Assembly (NCBI RefSeq): GCF_021228125.1
Contig: NZ_JAJQQS010000002.1
Location: 124,001 to 188,000, forward strand
Origin: Streptomyces albireticuli
GTDB lineage: Bacteria; Actinomycetota; Actinomycetes; Streptomycetales; Streptomycetaceae
Direction of reading: 5' to 3'
Length of the DNA stretch: 64,000 nt
Positions 50,668 to 59,802 of this stretch are shown one piece after another (position 1 is the first letter of the stretch; every line of letters begins with the position of its first letter). Position numbers and translations under genes: made by a program. The notes beneath the pieces are model-generated. The model was not told where the DNA came from, did no database searches, and saw only the letters and a program-made list of their open reading frames with translations.

Positions 50668-51821
50668 TCCGGCTGCCCGACGCCTCCGGGGCCCTGCGCC
50701 GGTACGAACCCCGCTGCCTGCCCCTGGAGCTCAGCGCCCAGGGCACACCGCCCACCTCCCGCAGGATCCTCGCCGCCGCCCACGTCGTCGCCGACCCCTT
50801 CGGCAACACCACGCCCTACGGCCCCGCCGCACTCGACTGGGAGGCCACCCTGGCCTTCCGCCGCCACCTGTGGGCGCACGGCCTGGGGGTGGCCGAGGCC
50901 ATGGACACCGCGCAGCGCGGCGCGGGCCTGGACTGGCCCGCCGCCGCCCGGCTGATCCGCCGCTCGGCCGCCGAGGCGCGGGCCGTCGGCGGCCGGGTCG
51001 TCTGCGGGGCCGGCACGGACCAGCTCACGCCCCCGTACGGCACCCTGGCGGACGTCACCGCCGCCTACGAGGAGCAGCTCGCCCTGGTCGACGGGGAGGG
51101 CGCGCAGGCCGTCCTCCTGGCCTCCCGGGCGCTCGCGGCCGTCGCCACCGGACCCGACGACTACCGCGCGGTCTACGGACAGCTGCTGCGGCAGACGGAC
51201 CGGCCCGTCGTCCTGCACTGGCTCGGCCCCATGTTCGACCCCGCCCTGGAGGGCTACTGGGGGAGCCGCGACCCGGACGCCGCCATGGAGACCTTCCTCG
51301 GGATCGTCGCGGACCACCCGGCGGAGGTCCACGGCGTGAAGGTCTCGCTCCTGGACAAGGACCGCGAGCGGGCCCTGCGCCGGCGCCTGCCCGCCGGAGT
51401 GCGCTGCTACACCGGCGACGACTTCCACTACCCGGAGCTGATCGAGGGCGACGCGCACGGCCACAGCGACGCCCTGCTCGGCGTCTTCGACCCGCTGGGA
51501 CCGCTCGCCGCCCACGCCGCGCGGCTGCTCGACGCGGGCGACCGGCACGGCTTCCGGGCCCTCCTGGACCCCACCGTGGCCCTCGCCCGGCACCTCTTCG
51601 AGCCGCCCACCCACTGCTACCGCACGGGTGTCGTGCTGCTGGCCTGGCTCGCCGGGCACCAGCGGCACTTCACGATGGCCGGCGGGCAGCACTCCGCGCG
51701 CACCCTGCCGCACCTGGCGCGGGCCTACGAACTGGCCGACGGCCTCGGCCTGTTCCCGGACCCGCCGCTCGCCCAGGACCGGATGGCCCGGCTGCTCGCC
51801 GTGCACGGGGTGGACCGGTGA
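50664..51821 (+). CDS. DUF993 protein, putative DHDPS-like class I aldolase
   Basis: A 385-residue protein of the DUF993 family (ILAAAHVVADPF, GLGVAEAMDTAQRGAGLDWP, FHYPELIEGDAHGHSDALLG are typical). The fold is probably a TIM barrel like dihydrodipicolinate synthase; K226 in HGVKVSLLDK sits where those enzymes have their Schiff-base lysine. That would make it an aldolase or lyase acting after the oxidoreductase. GTG at 50664 overlaps the upstream stop, and its own stop overlaps the next GTG. No experimental function is known to me. Confidence 0.85.
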   Translation: MIRLPDASGALRRYEPRCLPLELSAQGTPPTSRRILAAAHVVADPFGNTTPYGPAALDWEATLAFRRHLWAHGLGVAEAMDTAQRGAGLDWPAAARLIRRSAAEARAVGGRVVCGAGTDQLTPPYGTLADVTAAYEEQLALVDGEGAQAVLLASRALAAVATGPDDYRAVYGQLLRQTDRPVVLHWLGPMFDPALEGYWGSRDPDAAMETFLGIVADHPAEVHGVKVSLLDKDRERALRRRLPAGVRCYTGDDFHYPELIEGDAHGHSDALLGVFDPLGPLAAHAARLLDAGDRHGFRALLDPTVALARHLFEPPTHCYRTGVVLLAWLAGHQRHFTMAGGQHSARTLPHLARAYELADGLGLFPDPPLAQDRMARLLAVHGVDR

Positions 51822-52720
51822 GCGGCGGCGCCCGGGCGCTCCCCGACCCGCGGTTCAGCCTCAACCAGCGGACCCTGCGGCAGTGGACCCTCCCCGAGCT
51901 GGCCGCCGGCTGCGCGGCGGCCGGGGTGCGCCATGTGGGGCTCTGGCGCGGGCCCGTGCGGGAGTACGGGCCCGCGGCCGCCGCCCGGCTCGTGCGCGGC
52001 GCCGGACTGGCCGTCAGCAGCCTCTGCCGGGGCGGCTTCCTGACCGCCGCCGACCCCGAGCGCCGACGGGCCGCGCTCGCCGACAACCGGGCCGCCGTGG
52101 CGGAGGCCGCCGAGCTCGGCACCCGCACGCTCGTCCTCGTGCCCGGCGGCCTGCCGGAGGGCGACCGTGACCTCGCCGCGGCCCGTGAGCGGGTCGCCGA
52201 CGCGCTGGCCGAACTCGGGCCCTACGCGGCCGGGCACGGCGTGCGGCTCGCCGTCGAGCCGCTGCACCCGATGTACGCCTCCGACCGCTCGGTCGTCTCC
52301 ACCCTCCGGCAGGCCCTCGACCTCGCGGAGCGCTTCCCCGCCGGCCAGGTGGGCGTCGTGGTGGACACCTACCACCTGTGGTGGGACGACACGGTGGCCG
52401 GACAGCTCGTACGGGCCGGGGAGGGCGGCCGGATCGCCGCCTTCCAGCTCGCCGACTGGGTCACCCCGCTGCCCGAAGGGGTGCTCCTGGGCCGGGGGCA
52501 GCTCGGCGACGGCTGCGTGGACCTGCGGTGGTTCCGCGAACGGGTCGACGCGGCGGGCTACCGGGGGCCCGTCGAGACCGAGATCTTCAGCCCCGCGCTC
52601 TGGGCGCGGGACGGCGCCGAGGCGCTCGCGGAGGTCCTGGACCGCTACCGGCGGTACGCCACCGGGATACCCGCGGTAAGCGAACCACCTCCGATCCCAC
52701 CATCGGTAACGGAAAGATAA
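51818..52720 (+). CDS. Sugar phosphate isomerase/epimerase (xylose-isomerase-like TIM barrel) 2
   Basis: A 300-residue TIM barrel related to, but distinct from, the divergent isomerase gene. Likely metal site residues are Glu in LAVEPLHPMYA, Asp/His in VVVDTYHLWW, Gln instead of the usual His in AAFQLADWV, and Glu in VETEIFSP. GTG at 51818 overlaps the DUF993 stop. It ends the operon; a terminator follows about 110 bp later. Confidence 0.88.
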   Translation: MSGGARALPDPRFSLNQRTLRQWTLPELAAGCAAAGVRHVGLWRGPVREYGPAAAARLVRGAGLAVSSLCRGGFLTAADPERRRAALADNRAAVAEAAELGTRTLVLVPGGLPEGDRDLAAARERVADALAELGPYAAGHGVRLAVEPLHPMYASDRSVVSTLRQALDLAERFPAGQVGVVVDTYHLWWDDTVAGQLVRAGEGGRIAAFQLADWVTPLPEGVLLGRGQLGDGCVDLRWFRERVDAAGYRGPVETEIFSPALWARDGAEALAEVLDRYRRYATGIPAVSEPPPIPPSVTER

Positions 52721-52829
52721 CTCTTTGAATGCGGCGCAACCCTTTGCCGGGATGACGGGTCGTACTGGGCATCGGGCTTCCTGGGGAGGGATCCGGGGGG
52801 ATTCGGAGGAAGCCGGTTTTGGGGGGTAC

Positions 52830-52863
52830 CCGAGGGGCCCGGTCGCAGGACCGGGCCCCTCGG
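52830..52863 (+). terminator. Terminator after sugar operon
   Basis: A 15-bp perfect stem (CCGAGGGGCCCGGTC, 52830-52844, with 52849-52863), 4-base loop, followed by CCTTTCG. Confidence 0.85.
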
Positions 52864-52942
52864 CCTTTCGCTCTCTCTCCCGTGGTCCCCGTGTTCTCCA
52901 CAGGCCCGAACTCCTGTCGGACTCCGGCGGTACCGTCGGGGC

Positions 52943-55150
52943 ATGGCACAGATGGCGGTGGTCGAAGGGGTCCTGGAGCGGATCACCTATGCCAGCGAGG
53001 AGAGCGGCTACACCGTGGCCCGCGTCGACACCGGGCGCGGCGGCGGCGATCTCCTCACGGTCGTCGGCTCCCTGCTCGGCGCGCAGCCGGGCGAGTCCCT
53101 GCGGATGGAGGGCCGCTGGGGCTCCCACCCGCAGTACGGCCGCCAGTTCACCGTGGAGAACTACACGACGCTCCTGCCCGCGACGATCCAGGGCATCCGC
53201 CGCTATCTCGGCTCGGGCCTGATCAAGGGCATCGGCCCTCGCATCGCCGACCGCATCACCGAGCACTTCGGCACGGACACCCTGGACGTCATCGAGCGCG
53301 AGCCGAAGCGCCTGATCGAGGTGCCCGGACTCGGCCCCAAGCGGACGAAGATGATCGGCGCCGCCTGGGAGGAGCAGAAGGCCATCAAGGAGGTCATGGT
53401 CTTCCTCCAGGGCGTCGGCGTCTCCACCTCCATCGCCGTCCGCATCTACAAGAAGTACGGCGACGCCTCCATCTCCGTCACCCGCAACCAGCCCTACCGG
53501 CTGGCCGCCGACGTCTGGGGCATCGGCTTCCTCACCGCCGACCGCATCGCCCAGGCCGTCGGCATCCCGCACGACAGCCCCGACCGCGTCAAGGCCGGTC
53601 TGCAGTACGCCCTTTCCCAGTCCACCGACCAGGGGCACTGCTTCCTCCCCGAGGAGCGGCTGATCGCCGACGCGGTGAAGCTCCTCCAGGTCGACACCGG
53701 CCTCGTCATCGACTGCCTCGCCGAACTGGCCGCCGAGGAGGAGGGCGTGGTCCGCGAGACCGTGCCCGGCCCGGACGGCGGGGAGCCCGTCACCGCCGTC
53801 TATCTGGTCCCCTTCCACCGGGCCGAGATCTCCCTCGCCGCCCAGCTGGGCCGGCTGCTGCGGGCCGGGGAGGACCGGCTCGCGGCCTTCCAGGACGTCC
53901 CGTGGGACAAGGCGCTGGCCTGGCTCGCCGGCCGGACGGGCGCCGAGCTGGCCCCCGAGCAGCGCGAGGCGGTGCGGCTGGCGCTCTCCAGCAAGGTCGC
54001 CGTGCTCACCGGCGGCCCCGGCTGCGGCAAGTCCTTCACGGTGCGGTCCGTCGTCGAACTGGCCCGCGCCAAAAAGGCCAAGGTCGTGCTGGCCGCGCCC
54101 ACCGGCCGGGCCGCCAAGCGGCTCGCCGAGCTCACCGGCGCCGAGGCGTCCACCGTCCACCGGCTTCTGGAGCTCAAGCCCGGCGGCGACGCCGCCTACG
54201 ACAAGGACCGGCCGCTGGACGCCGATCTGGTGGTGGTCGACGAGGCGTCCATGCTCGATCTCCTGCTGGCCAACAAGCTCGTCAAGGCCGTCCCGCCCGG
54301 GGCCCATCTGCTGCTCGTCGGCGACGTCGACCAGCTGCCGTCCGTCGGCGCCGGAGAGGTCCTGCGCGACCTCCTCGCCCCCGGCAGCCCCGTTCCGGCC
54401 GTGCGCCTCACCCGGATCTTCCGGCAGGCGCAGGAGTCCGGGGTGGTGACCAATGCACACCGCATCAACTCCGGTACACCGCCCCTCACCCAAGGGATGA
54501 CGGATTTCTTCTTCTTCGTCGAGGAGGACACGGAGGAGGCGGGCCGCCTGACCGTGGACGTGGCGGCGCGCCGGATCCCCGCGAAGTTCGGCCTCGACCC
54601 GCGCCGCGACATCCAGGTGCTGGCCCCCATGCACCGCGGCCCGGCCGGCGCGGGCACCCTCAACGGCCTGCTCCAGCAGGCCATCACCCCCGCCCGGCCC
54701 GATCTGCCGGAGCGGCGCTTCGGCGGCCGAGTCTTCCGCGTCGGCGACAAGGTCACCCAGATCCGCAACAACTACGAGAAGGGCGAGAACGGCGTCTTCA
54801 ACGGCACGGTGGGCGTGGTCACCGCCCTGGACACGGTGGAACAGCGGCTGACCGTCCGCACCGACGAGGACGAGGAGGTCGGCTACGACTTCGACGAACT
54901 CGACGAGCTGGCCCACGCGTACGCCGTGACCATCCACCGCTCGCAGGGCAGCGAGTACCCCGCCGTGGTGATCCCTGTCACCACCGGCGCCTGGATGATG
55001 CTTCAGCGCAATCTCCTCTATACCGCAGCGACTCGGGCAAAACGGCTCGTAGTGCTCGTAGGGTCCCGTAAGGCTCTGGGGCAGGCGGTGCGCACGGTGT
55101 CCGCGGGGCGGCGCTGCACGGCTCTGGACCACCGGCTCGCGGGAGGCTGA
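52943..55150 (+). CDS. recD2: RecD2-type ATP-dependent DNA helicase
   Basis: A 735-residue SF1B helicase. The N-terminal OB-like region (EGVLERITYASEESGYTVAR) and helix-hairpin-helix segments (IKGIGPRIADRITEHFG, VPGLGPKRTKMIG) are typical of RecD2. The motor has Walker A GGPGCGKSFT (about 358), APTGRAAKRLAELTG, VVDEASMLDL, VGDVDQLPSVG, and motif VI in TIHRSQGSEYPAVVIPV and YTAATRAKRLVVLVG. No recB/recC neighbours exist, fitting the stand-alone RecD2 class, a 5'-3' repair helicase. The ATG at 52943 is the first of two possible (also 52952). Confidence 0.94.
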   Translation: MAQMAVVEGVLERITYASEESGYTVARVDTGRGGGDLLTVVGSLLGAQPGESLRMEGRWGSHPQYGRQFTVENYTTLLPATIQGIRRYLGSGLIKGIGPRIADRITEHFGTDTLDVIEREPKRLIEVPGLGPKRTKMIGAAWEEQKAIKEVMVFLQGVGVSTSIAVRIYKKYGDASISVTRNQPYRLAADVWGIGFLTADRIAQAVGIPHDSPDRVKAGLQYALSQSTDQGHCFLPEERLIADAVKLLQVDTGLVIDCLAELAAEEEGVVRETVPGPDGGEPVTAVYLVPFHRAEISLAAQLGRLLRAGEDRLAAFQDVPWDKALAWLAGRTGAELAPEQREAVRLALSSKVAVLTGGPGCGKSFTVRSVVELARAKKAKVVLAAPTGRAAKRLAELTGAEASTVHRLLELKPGGDAAYDKDRPLDADLVVVDEASMLDLLLANKLVKAVPPGAHLLLVGDVDQLPSVGAGEVLRDLLAPGSPVPAVRLTRIFRQAQESGVVTNAHRINSGTPPLTQGMTDFFFFVEEDTEEAGRLTVDVAARRIPAKFGLDPRRDIQVLAPMHRGPAGAGTLNGLLQQAITPARPDLPERRFGGRVFRVGDKVTQIRNNYEKGENGVFNGTVGVVTALDTVEQRLTVRTDEDEEVGYDFDELDELAHAYAVTIHRSQGSEYPAVVIPVTTGAWMMLQRNLLYTAATRAKRLVVLVGSRKALGQAVRTVSAGRRCTALDHRLAGG

Positions 55151-55249
55151 GGGGGCGTCTCCCGGGGTCCTTCCCCGGGGCGCCCGGAGGTGGGATTCGT
55201 CTCTAGACGGTTTACCAACCGGGGCGAACGGGGCAGTATGGCCAGGCTG

Positions 55250-55268
55250 GGCGGCACTGAGTGCCGCC
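55250..55268 (+). terminator. Hairpin in the recD2-citA gap
   Basis: GGCGGCAC-TGA-GTGCCGCC followed by TTTAG: an 8-bp stem with a 3-base loop and short T-run, 100 bp after recD2 and 108 bp before citA. Either the recD2 terminator or a leader attenuator for citA. Confidence 0.6.
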
Positions 55269-55375
55269 TTTAGGCCCTATGGCCGACCCCGAGTGCACGT
55301 GCATCGTCCAAATGGGGGAAGGTAGGGGTAGTCAGGGCACCTCGAAGAAGAGGCACAACGTCGGTGAGGGATGAC

Positions 55376-56662
55376 GTGAGCGACAACTCTGTAGTACTGC
55401 GGTACGGGGACGGCGAATACACCTACCCGGTGGTCGACAGCACCGTCGGCGACAAGGGCTTCGATATCGGCAAGCTCCGCGCCCAGACCGGTCTGGTGAC
55501 CCTGGACTCCGGGTACGGCAACACCGCCGCGTACAAGTCCGCGATCACCTACCTCGATGGTGAGCAGGGCATCCTGCGCTACCGGGGTTACCCGATCGAG
55601 CAGCTCGCCGAGCGCAGCACGTTCCTGGAGACGGCGTTCCTGCTGATCAACGGTGAGCTTCCGAGCGCCGACGAGCTGGCGGCGTTCCAGGGTGAGATCA
55701 CCCAGCACACGCTGCTGCACGAGGACGTCAAGCGCTTCTACGACGGCTTCCCGCGCGACGCCCACCCGATGGCCATGCTGTCGTCCGTGGTCAGCGCGCT
55801 GTCGACGTTCTACCAGGACAGCCACAACCCGTTCGACGAGCAGCAGCGTCACCTCTCCACGATCCGGCTGCTCGCCAAGCTGCCGACGATCGCCGCGTAC
55901 GCCTACAAGAAGTCGGTCGGCCACCCGGTGGTCTACCCGCGCAACGACCTGGGCTACGTCGAGAACTTCCTGCGCATGACCTTCTCGGTGCCCGCCGCCG
56001 AGTTCGACCTGGACCCGGTCGTCGTCAGCGCCCTCGACAAGCTGCTGATCCTGCACGCGGACCACGAGCAGAACTGTTCGACCTCCACCGTGCGTCTGGT
56101 CGGCTCCTCGCAGGCGAACATGTTCGCCTCGATCTCCGCCGGCATCAGCGCCCTGTGGGGCCCGCTGCACGGTGGCGCCAACCAGTCGGTCCTGGAGATG
56201 CTGGAAGGCATCAAGGCCAACGGCGGCGACGTCGACGCCTTCATCCGCAAGGTGAAGAACAAGGAGGACGGCGTCCGCCTGATGGGCTTCGGCCACCGGG
56301 TGTACAAGTCCTTCGACCCGCGCGCGAAGATCATCAAGGCTGCCGCGCACGACGTCCTCTCGGCGCTCGGCAAGTCCGACGAGCTGCTGGACATCGCGCT
56401 CAAGCTGGAGGAGCACGCGCTCTCCGACGACTACTTCGTCTCGCGCAACCTCTACCCGAACGTGGACTTCTACACCGGTCTGATCTACCGGGCGATGGGC
56501 TTCCCCACCGAGATGTTCACCGTGCTCTTCGCGCTCGGCCGGCTCCCCGGCTGGATCGCCCAGTGGCACGAGATGATCAAGGAGCCGGGTTCCCGTATCG
56601 GCCGCCCGCGCCAGATCTACACCGGCGTCGTCGAGCGCGACCTCCCGCTCACCCGCGGCTGA
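55376..56662 (+). CDS. citA: Citrate synthase
   Basis: A 428-residue type-II citrate synthase condensing acetyl-CoA and oxaloacetate, entry enzyme of the TCA cycle. Catalytic segments are ILHADHEQN (His), the signature GFGHRVYKSFDPR (His) and VDFYTGLIY (Asp). The start is GTG at 55376 (VSDNSVVLRYGDGEYTYPV), matching Streptomyces CitA as I know it; a GTG four codons earlier is possible. A leader of about 225 bp precedes it. Confidence 0.96.
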   Translation: MSDNSVVLRYGDGEYTYPVVDSTVGDKGFDIGKLRAQTGLVTLDSGYGNTAAYKSAITYLDGEQGILRYRGYPIEQLAERSTFLETAFLLINGELPSADELAAFQGEITQHTLLHEDVKRFYDGFPRDAHPMAMLSSVVSALSTFYQDSHNPFDEQQRHLSTIRLLAKLPTIAAYAYKKSVGHPVVYPRNDLGYVENFLRMTFSVPAAEFDLDPVVVSALDKLLILHADHEQNCSTSTVRLVGSSQANMFASISAGISALWGPLHGGANQSVLEMLEGIKANGGDVDAFIRKVKNKEDGVRLMGFGHRVYKSFDPRAKIIKAAAHDVLSALGKSDELLDIALKLEEHALSDDYFVSRNLYPNVDFYTGLIYRAMGFPTEMFTVLFALGRLPGWIAQWHEMIKEPGSRIGRPRQIYTGVVERDLPLTRG

Positions 56663-56744
56663 GACGTGCCCGCGCGCGGCTGAGCCGCCCGTAGCGCAGG
56701 AAAACAGCGCAGAAGAGACAGCGCACGAAGAGACAGCGCAGAGA

Positions 56745-56791
56745 AAAGCGCCCCGCTGCCGATCCCCCCACGGGTCGGAGCGGGGCGCTTT
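56745..56791. terminator. Bidirectional terminator between citA and copA
   Basis: AAAGCGCCCCGCT (56745-56757) pairs perfectly with 56779-56791, with an inner nested stem. It carries A/T ends on both sides, so it suits both convergent genes. Confidence 0.85.
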
Positions 56792-57081
56792 CCTTACCCC
56801 GGAACGGATTCCCCCCACGGGATCCGGCCGGGAGCCGCGGTGCGCGGTGCCGACGCGATCTGCCGGGACGCGTACGTACGGGAGGGCCGCTCAAAGCTCC
56901 CCGGGTACGTGCCCCGGCCACGCGTGGCCGGTACCGTCCCCCAAGACGATCCAGCACTGCCCGGTTAGACCCACGACCCCCCTCAATGGTTACCTCCCAA
57001 AGGCTGTGATCTAGGTCTCCTGCCATAAGGGACGTACAAGGGCAAGGGGTGAATGTGTGGGTGTTGTGTCTCTTTTGTGGG
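56792..57081. other. Convergent intergenic region, no gene seen
   Basis: About 290 bp between the citA terminator and the copA stop. It repeats the string CCCCCCACGGG seen inside the terminator (near 56764 and 56810) and is otherwise featureless by eye. Confidence 0.4.
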
Positions 57082-59340
57082 CTACGTGAAGGTTCGTAGC
57101 CGAAGGCTGTTGGACACCACGAACACCGACGAGAAGGCCATCGCCGCTCCCGCGATCATGGGATTGAGCAGGCCCGCCGCCGCAAGGGGCAATGCGGCCA
57201 CGTTGTAGCCGAAGGCCCAGAAGAGGTTCCCCTTGATGGTGGCGAGCGTACGGCGGGCCAGCCGGATGGCGTCCGCCGCCACCCGCAGGTCGCCCCGGAC
57301 GAGCGTGAGGTCGCCCGCCTCGATGGCCGCGTCCGTGCCCGTGCCCATGGCCAGCCCCAGATCGGCCGTGGCCAGGGCGGCCGCGTCGTTGACGCCGTCG
57401 CCGACCATCGCGACCGTACGGCCCTCGCCCCGCAGCCGCTCGATCACCGCCACCTTGTCCTCCGGCAGCACCTCGGCGATCACCTCGTCGATCCCCACCT
57501 CGCGGGCCACCGACTCGGCCACGGCACGGTTGTCCCCGGTCAGCAGCACCGGCCGGAGGCCCAGGGCGCGCAGCTCCGCGACGGCTCGCGCGCTGGAGTC
57601 CTTGACGGTGTCGGCGACGGCGAGGACACCGCGTGCCTCCTTGTCCCAGGCCACCGCCACCGCCGTCCGCCCCTCGGCCCCGGCGGCGGCCAGGGCCTCA
57701 GCCAGGGCCGCCGGCAGCGGGGCGCCCGCCGCGTCCAGCAGCGCCTCCCGGCCCACCAGGACCTCACGCCCCTCGACCAGGCCCCGCACGCCCAGCCCGG
57801 GCACGCTCTCGAAGTGCTCCACGGCCGGCAGTCCACCGGCCCGCTCCTCGGCGCCGGCCGCCACGGCCCGCGCCACCGGGTGCTCGGAGGCGTGCTCCAC
57901 CGCCCCCGCGAACCGCAGCAGGTCGCGCTCCGCCACGCCTGGCGCGGTGACCACGTCCCGCAGGCCCATCCGGCCGGTCGTCACCGTCCCGGTCTTGTCC
58001 AGGACGACGGTGTCCACCCGCCGGGTGGACTCCAGCACCTCCGGCCCCTTGATGAGGATGCCGAGCTGGGCGCCCCGGCCCGTACCGACCATGAGGGCCG
58101 TCGGGGTGGCGAGGCCCAGTGCGCACGGGCAGGCGATGATCAGCACGGCCACGGCGGCCGTGAACGCGGCCGTCGCGTCACCCGTGGCCAGCAGCCAGCC
58201 GGCCAGCGTGCCCAGGGCGATCACCAGCACCACGGGCACGAACACGGCTGAGATCCGGTCGGCGAGCCGCTGGACCTCGGCCTTGCCGTTCTGCGCGTCC
58301 TCCACCAGCCGGGCCATCCGCGCGAGCTGCGTATCCGCGCCCACCCGGGTGGCCTCGACCACCAGGCGACCCGCCGCGTTCACCGTCGCACCGGCCACGG
58401 CGTCGCCCACGGCGACCTCCACCGGGGCCGACTCGCCGGTCAGCATCGAGGCGTCCACCGCGGAGGCGCCCTCGGTGACCACGCCGTCCGTAGCGATCTT
58501 CTCCCCGGGCCGCACGACGAAGCGGTCGCCGACGGCCAGCCGGGAGACCGGCACCCGCTCCTCGCGCCCGCCGCGCAGCACGGCCACGTCCTTGGCGCCC
58601 AGCTCCAGCAGCGCCCGCAGCGCGGCCCCCGCCTTCCGCTTGGACCGCGCCTCCAGCCAGCGCCCGGCGAGGATGAACGTCGTCACCCCGGCCGCGGCCT
58701 CCAGATAGATCGCGGACGACCCGTCCGTGCGCGAGACGGTGAACTCGAAGGAGTGCCGCATGTGCGGCATCCCCGCCGTCCCGAGGAACAGCGCCCACAG
58801 CGACCAGCCGAGGGCCGCGAGGGTGCCGATCGAGACCAGGGTGTCCATCGTGGCGGCGCCGTGCCGGGCGTTGGTCCACGCCGCCCGGTGGAAGGGCAGC
58901 GCGCCCCAGACCACGACGGGCGCGGCCAGGGTCAGCGACAGCCACTGCCAGTTGTCGAACTGGAGCGCGGGGACCATCGACATCAGCACCACGGGGACCG
59001 ACAGGGCCAGCGACACCAGGAGCCGCTGCCGCAGCCCCCGGGCCTCGCCGTCGCCCGGCCCGGCCCCGGCCTCGGGGCCGGGCTCGGGCTCCGGGGCCCG
59101 GGGCACCTCCGCGGTGTACCCCGTTCTCTCCACGGTCGCGATGAGATCGGCGACCGCCACCCCCTCGCCGAAGGCGATCCGCGCCTTCTCCGTGGCGAAG
59201 TTGACGGTGGCTTCGACGCCGTCCATCCGGTTGAGCTTCTTCTCGACGCGGGCGGCGCACGAGGCGCAGGTCATGCCGCCGACGGCGAGCTCGACCTCGG
59301 CCCGGGGCGGGGCCGTCCGGTGGGGGGTCGTGCTGTTCAT
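57082..59340 (-). CDS. copA: Copper-exporting P1B-type ATPase
   Basis: A 752-residue Cu(I) exporter. An N-terminal metal-binding domain holds GMTCASC (C25, C28). Eight membrane segments include the transport motif [13 protein letters not shown] (about residue 403). The actuator has TGES, and the ATPase has DKTGTVTTG (about 449), the SEHP nucleotide motif and [16 protein letters not shown]. It acts in copper detoxification with the CopZ chaperone encoded 41 bp upstream in the same operon, behind a CsoR-type operator. Confidence 0.96.
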   Translation of the reverse strand: MNSTTPHRTAPPRAEVELAVGGMTCASCAARVEKKLNRMDGVEATVNFATEKARIAFGEGVAVADLIATVERTGYTAEVPRAPEPEPGPEAGAGPGDGEARGLRQRLLVSLALSVPVVLMSMVPALQFDNWQWLSLTLAAPVVVWGALPFHRAAWTNARHGAATMDTLVSIGTLAALGWSLWALFLGTAGMPHMRHSFEFTVSRTDGSSAIYLEAAAGVTTFILAGRWLEARSKRKAGAALRALLELGAKDVAVLRGGREERVPVSRLAVGDRFVVRPGEKIATDGVVTEGASAVDASMLTGESAPVEVAVGDAVAGATVNAAGRLVVEATRVGADTQLARMARLVEDAQNGKAEVQRLADRISAVFVPVVLVIALGTLAGWLLATGDATAAFTAAVAVLIIACPCALGLATPTALMVGTGRGAQLGILIKGPEVLESTRRVDTVVLDKTGTVTTGRMGLRDVVTAPGVAERDLLRFAGAVEHASEHPVARAVAAGAEERAGGLPAVEHFESVPGLGVRGLVEGREVLVGREALLDAAGAPLPAALAEALAAAGAEGRTAVAVAWDKEARGVLAVADTVKDSSARAVAELRALGLRPVLLTGDNRAVAESVAREVGIDEVIAEVLPEDKVAVIERLRGEGRTVAMVGDGVNDAAALATADLGLAMGTGTDAAIEAGDLTLVRGDLRVAADAIRLARRTLATIKGNLFWAFGYNVAALPLAAAGLLNPMIAGAAMAFSSVFVVSNSLRLRTFT

Positions 59341-59381
59341 GGCGTGTTCCCGGGGGTGGGGTGGGGGGTTGTGGCTGTGTG

Positions 59382-59597
59382 TCAGGCGCGGCCGACGAGC
59401 TCGTAACCCGCCTCGTCGACGGCGGCGCGCACGGCCTCGTCGTCCAGCGGGGCCGTGGCGGTGACGGTGACCTCGCCGGTGGTGGCGACGGCCTTCACGG
59501 CGGTGACGCCGTCGAGCGCGGAGAGCTCCTCGGTGACGGCCGACTCGCAGTGGCCGCAGGTCATGCCGGTGACCTTGTAGACGGTGGTGGCGCTCAT
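59382..59597 (-). CDS. copZ: Copper chaperone, CopZ/HMA-domain protein
   Basis: A 71-residue single heavy-metal-associated domain ([20 protein letters not shown]) with the Cu(I)-binding GMTCGHC. It delivers copper to CopA. ATG at 59597 has GAGGAGA six bases upstream and corrects a much longer frame running into mmsA. First gene of the copZ-copA operon. Confidence 0.95.
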   Translation of the reverse strand: MSATTVYKVTGMTCGHCESAVTEELSALDGVTAVKAVATTGEVTVTATAPLDDEAVRAAVDEAGYELVGRA

Positions 59598-59660
59598 GGG
59601 GGTCTCCTCGCTGGATCGGTACTCAGTACTCGTACACGTCGTACAACAGTGAGAACACCT

Positions 59661-59675
59661 TACCCCCAGGGGGTA
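59661..59675 (-). promoter_or_regulatory. CsoR-type copper operator
   Basis: TACCCCCAGGGGGTA is a near-perfect dyad matching the actinobacterial CsoR operator pattern. It lies 64 bp upstream of copZ, where the repressor would block the copZ-copA promoter until Cu(I) binds. No csoR gene is in the window. Confidence 0.8.
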
Positions 59676-59735
59676 TTCCCTTGGGAAGGGTTTCCCGTTT
59701 CTCCGAGGGGCCGGCGAGGGCTCCCGGGAACGGGG

Positions 59736-59768
59736 GAACCCCCGTGGGCCGAGGGCCCACGGGGGTTC
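59736..59768 (-). terminator. Terminator of the iol operon after mmsA
   Basis: A 15-bp perfect stem (GAACCCCCGTGGGCC, 59736-59750, with 59754-59768) and GAG loop, 34 bp past the mmsA stop. Confidence 0.85.
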
Positions 59769-59802
59769 GTCGTCCGTACGCGGTGGTACCGCCCGGCCGG
59801 GG

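Noticed and set aside
51725-55132. A long minus-strand frame opposite the isomerase and recD2 genes
   Set aside because: Spans two real genes and their intergenic terminator, and has no recognisable motif.
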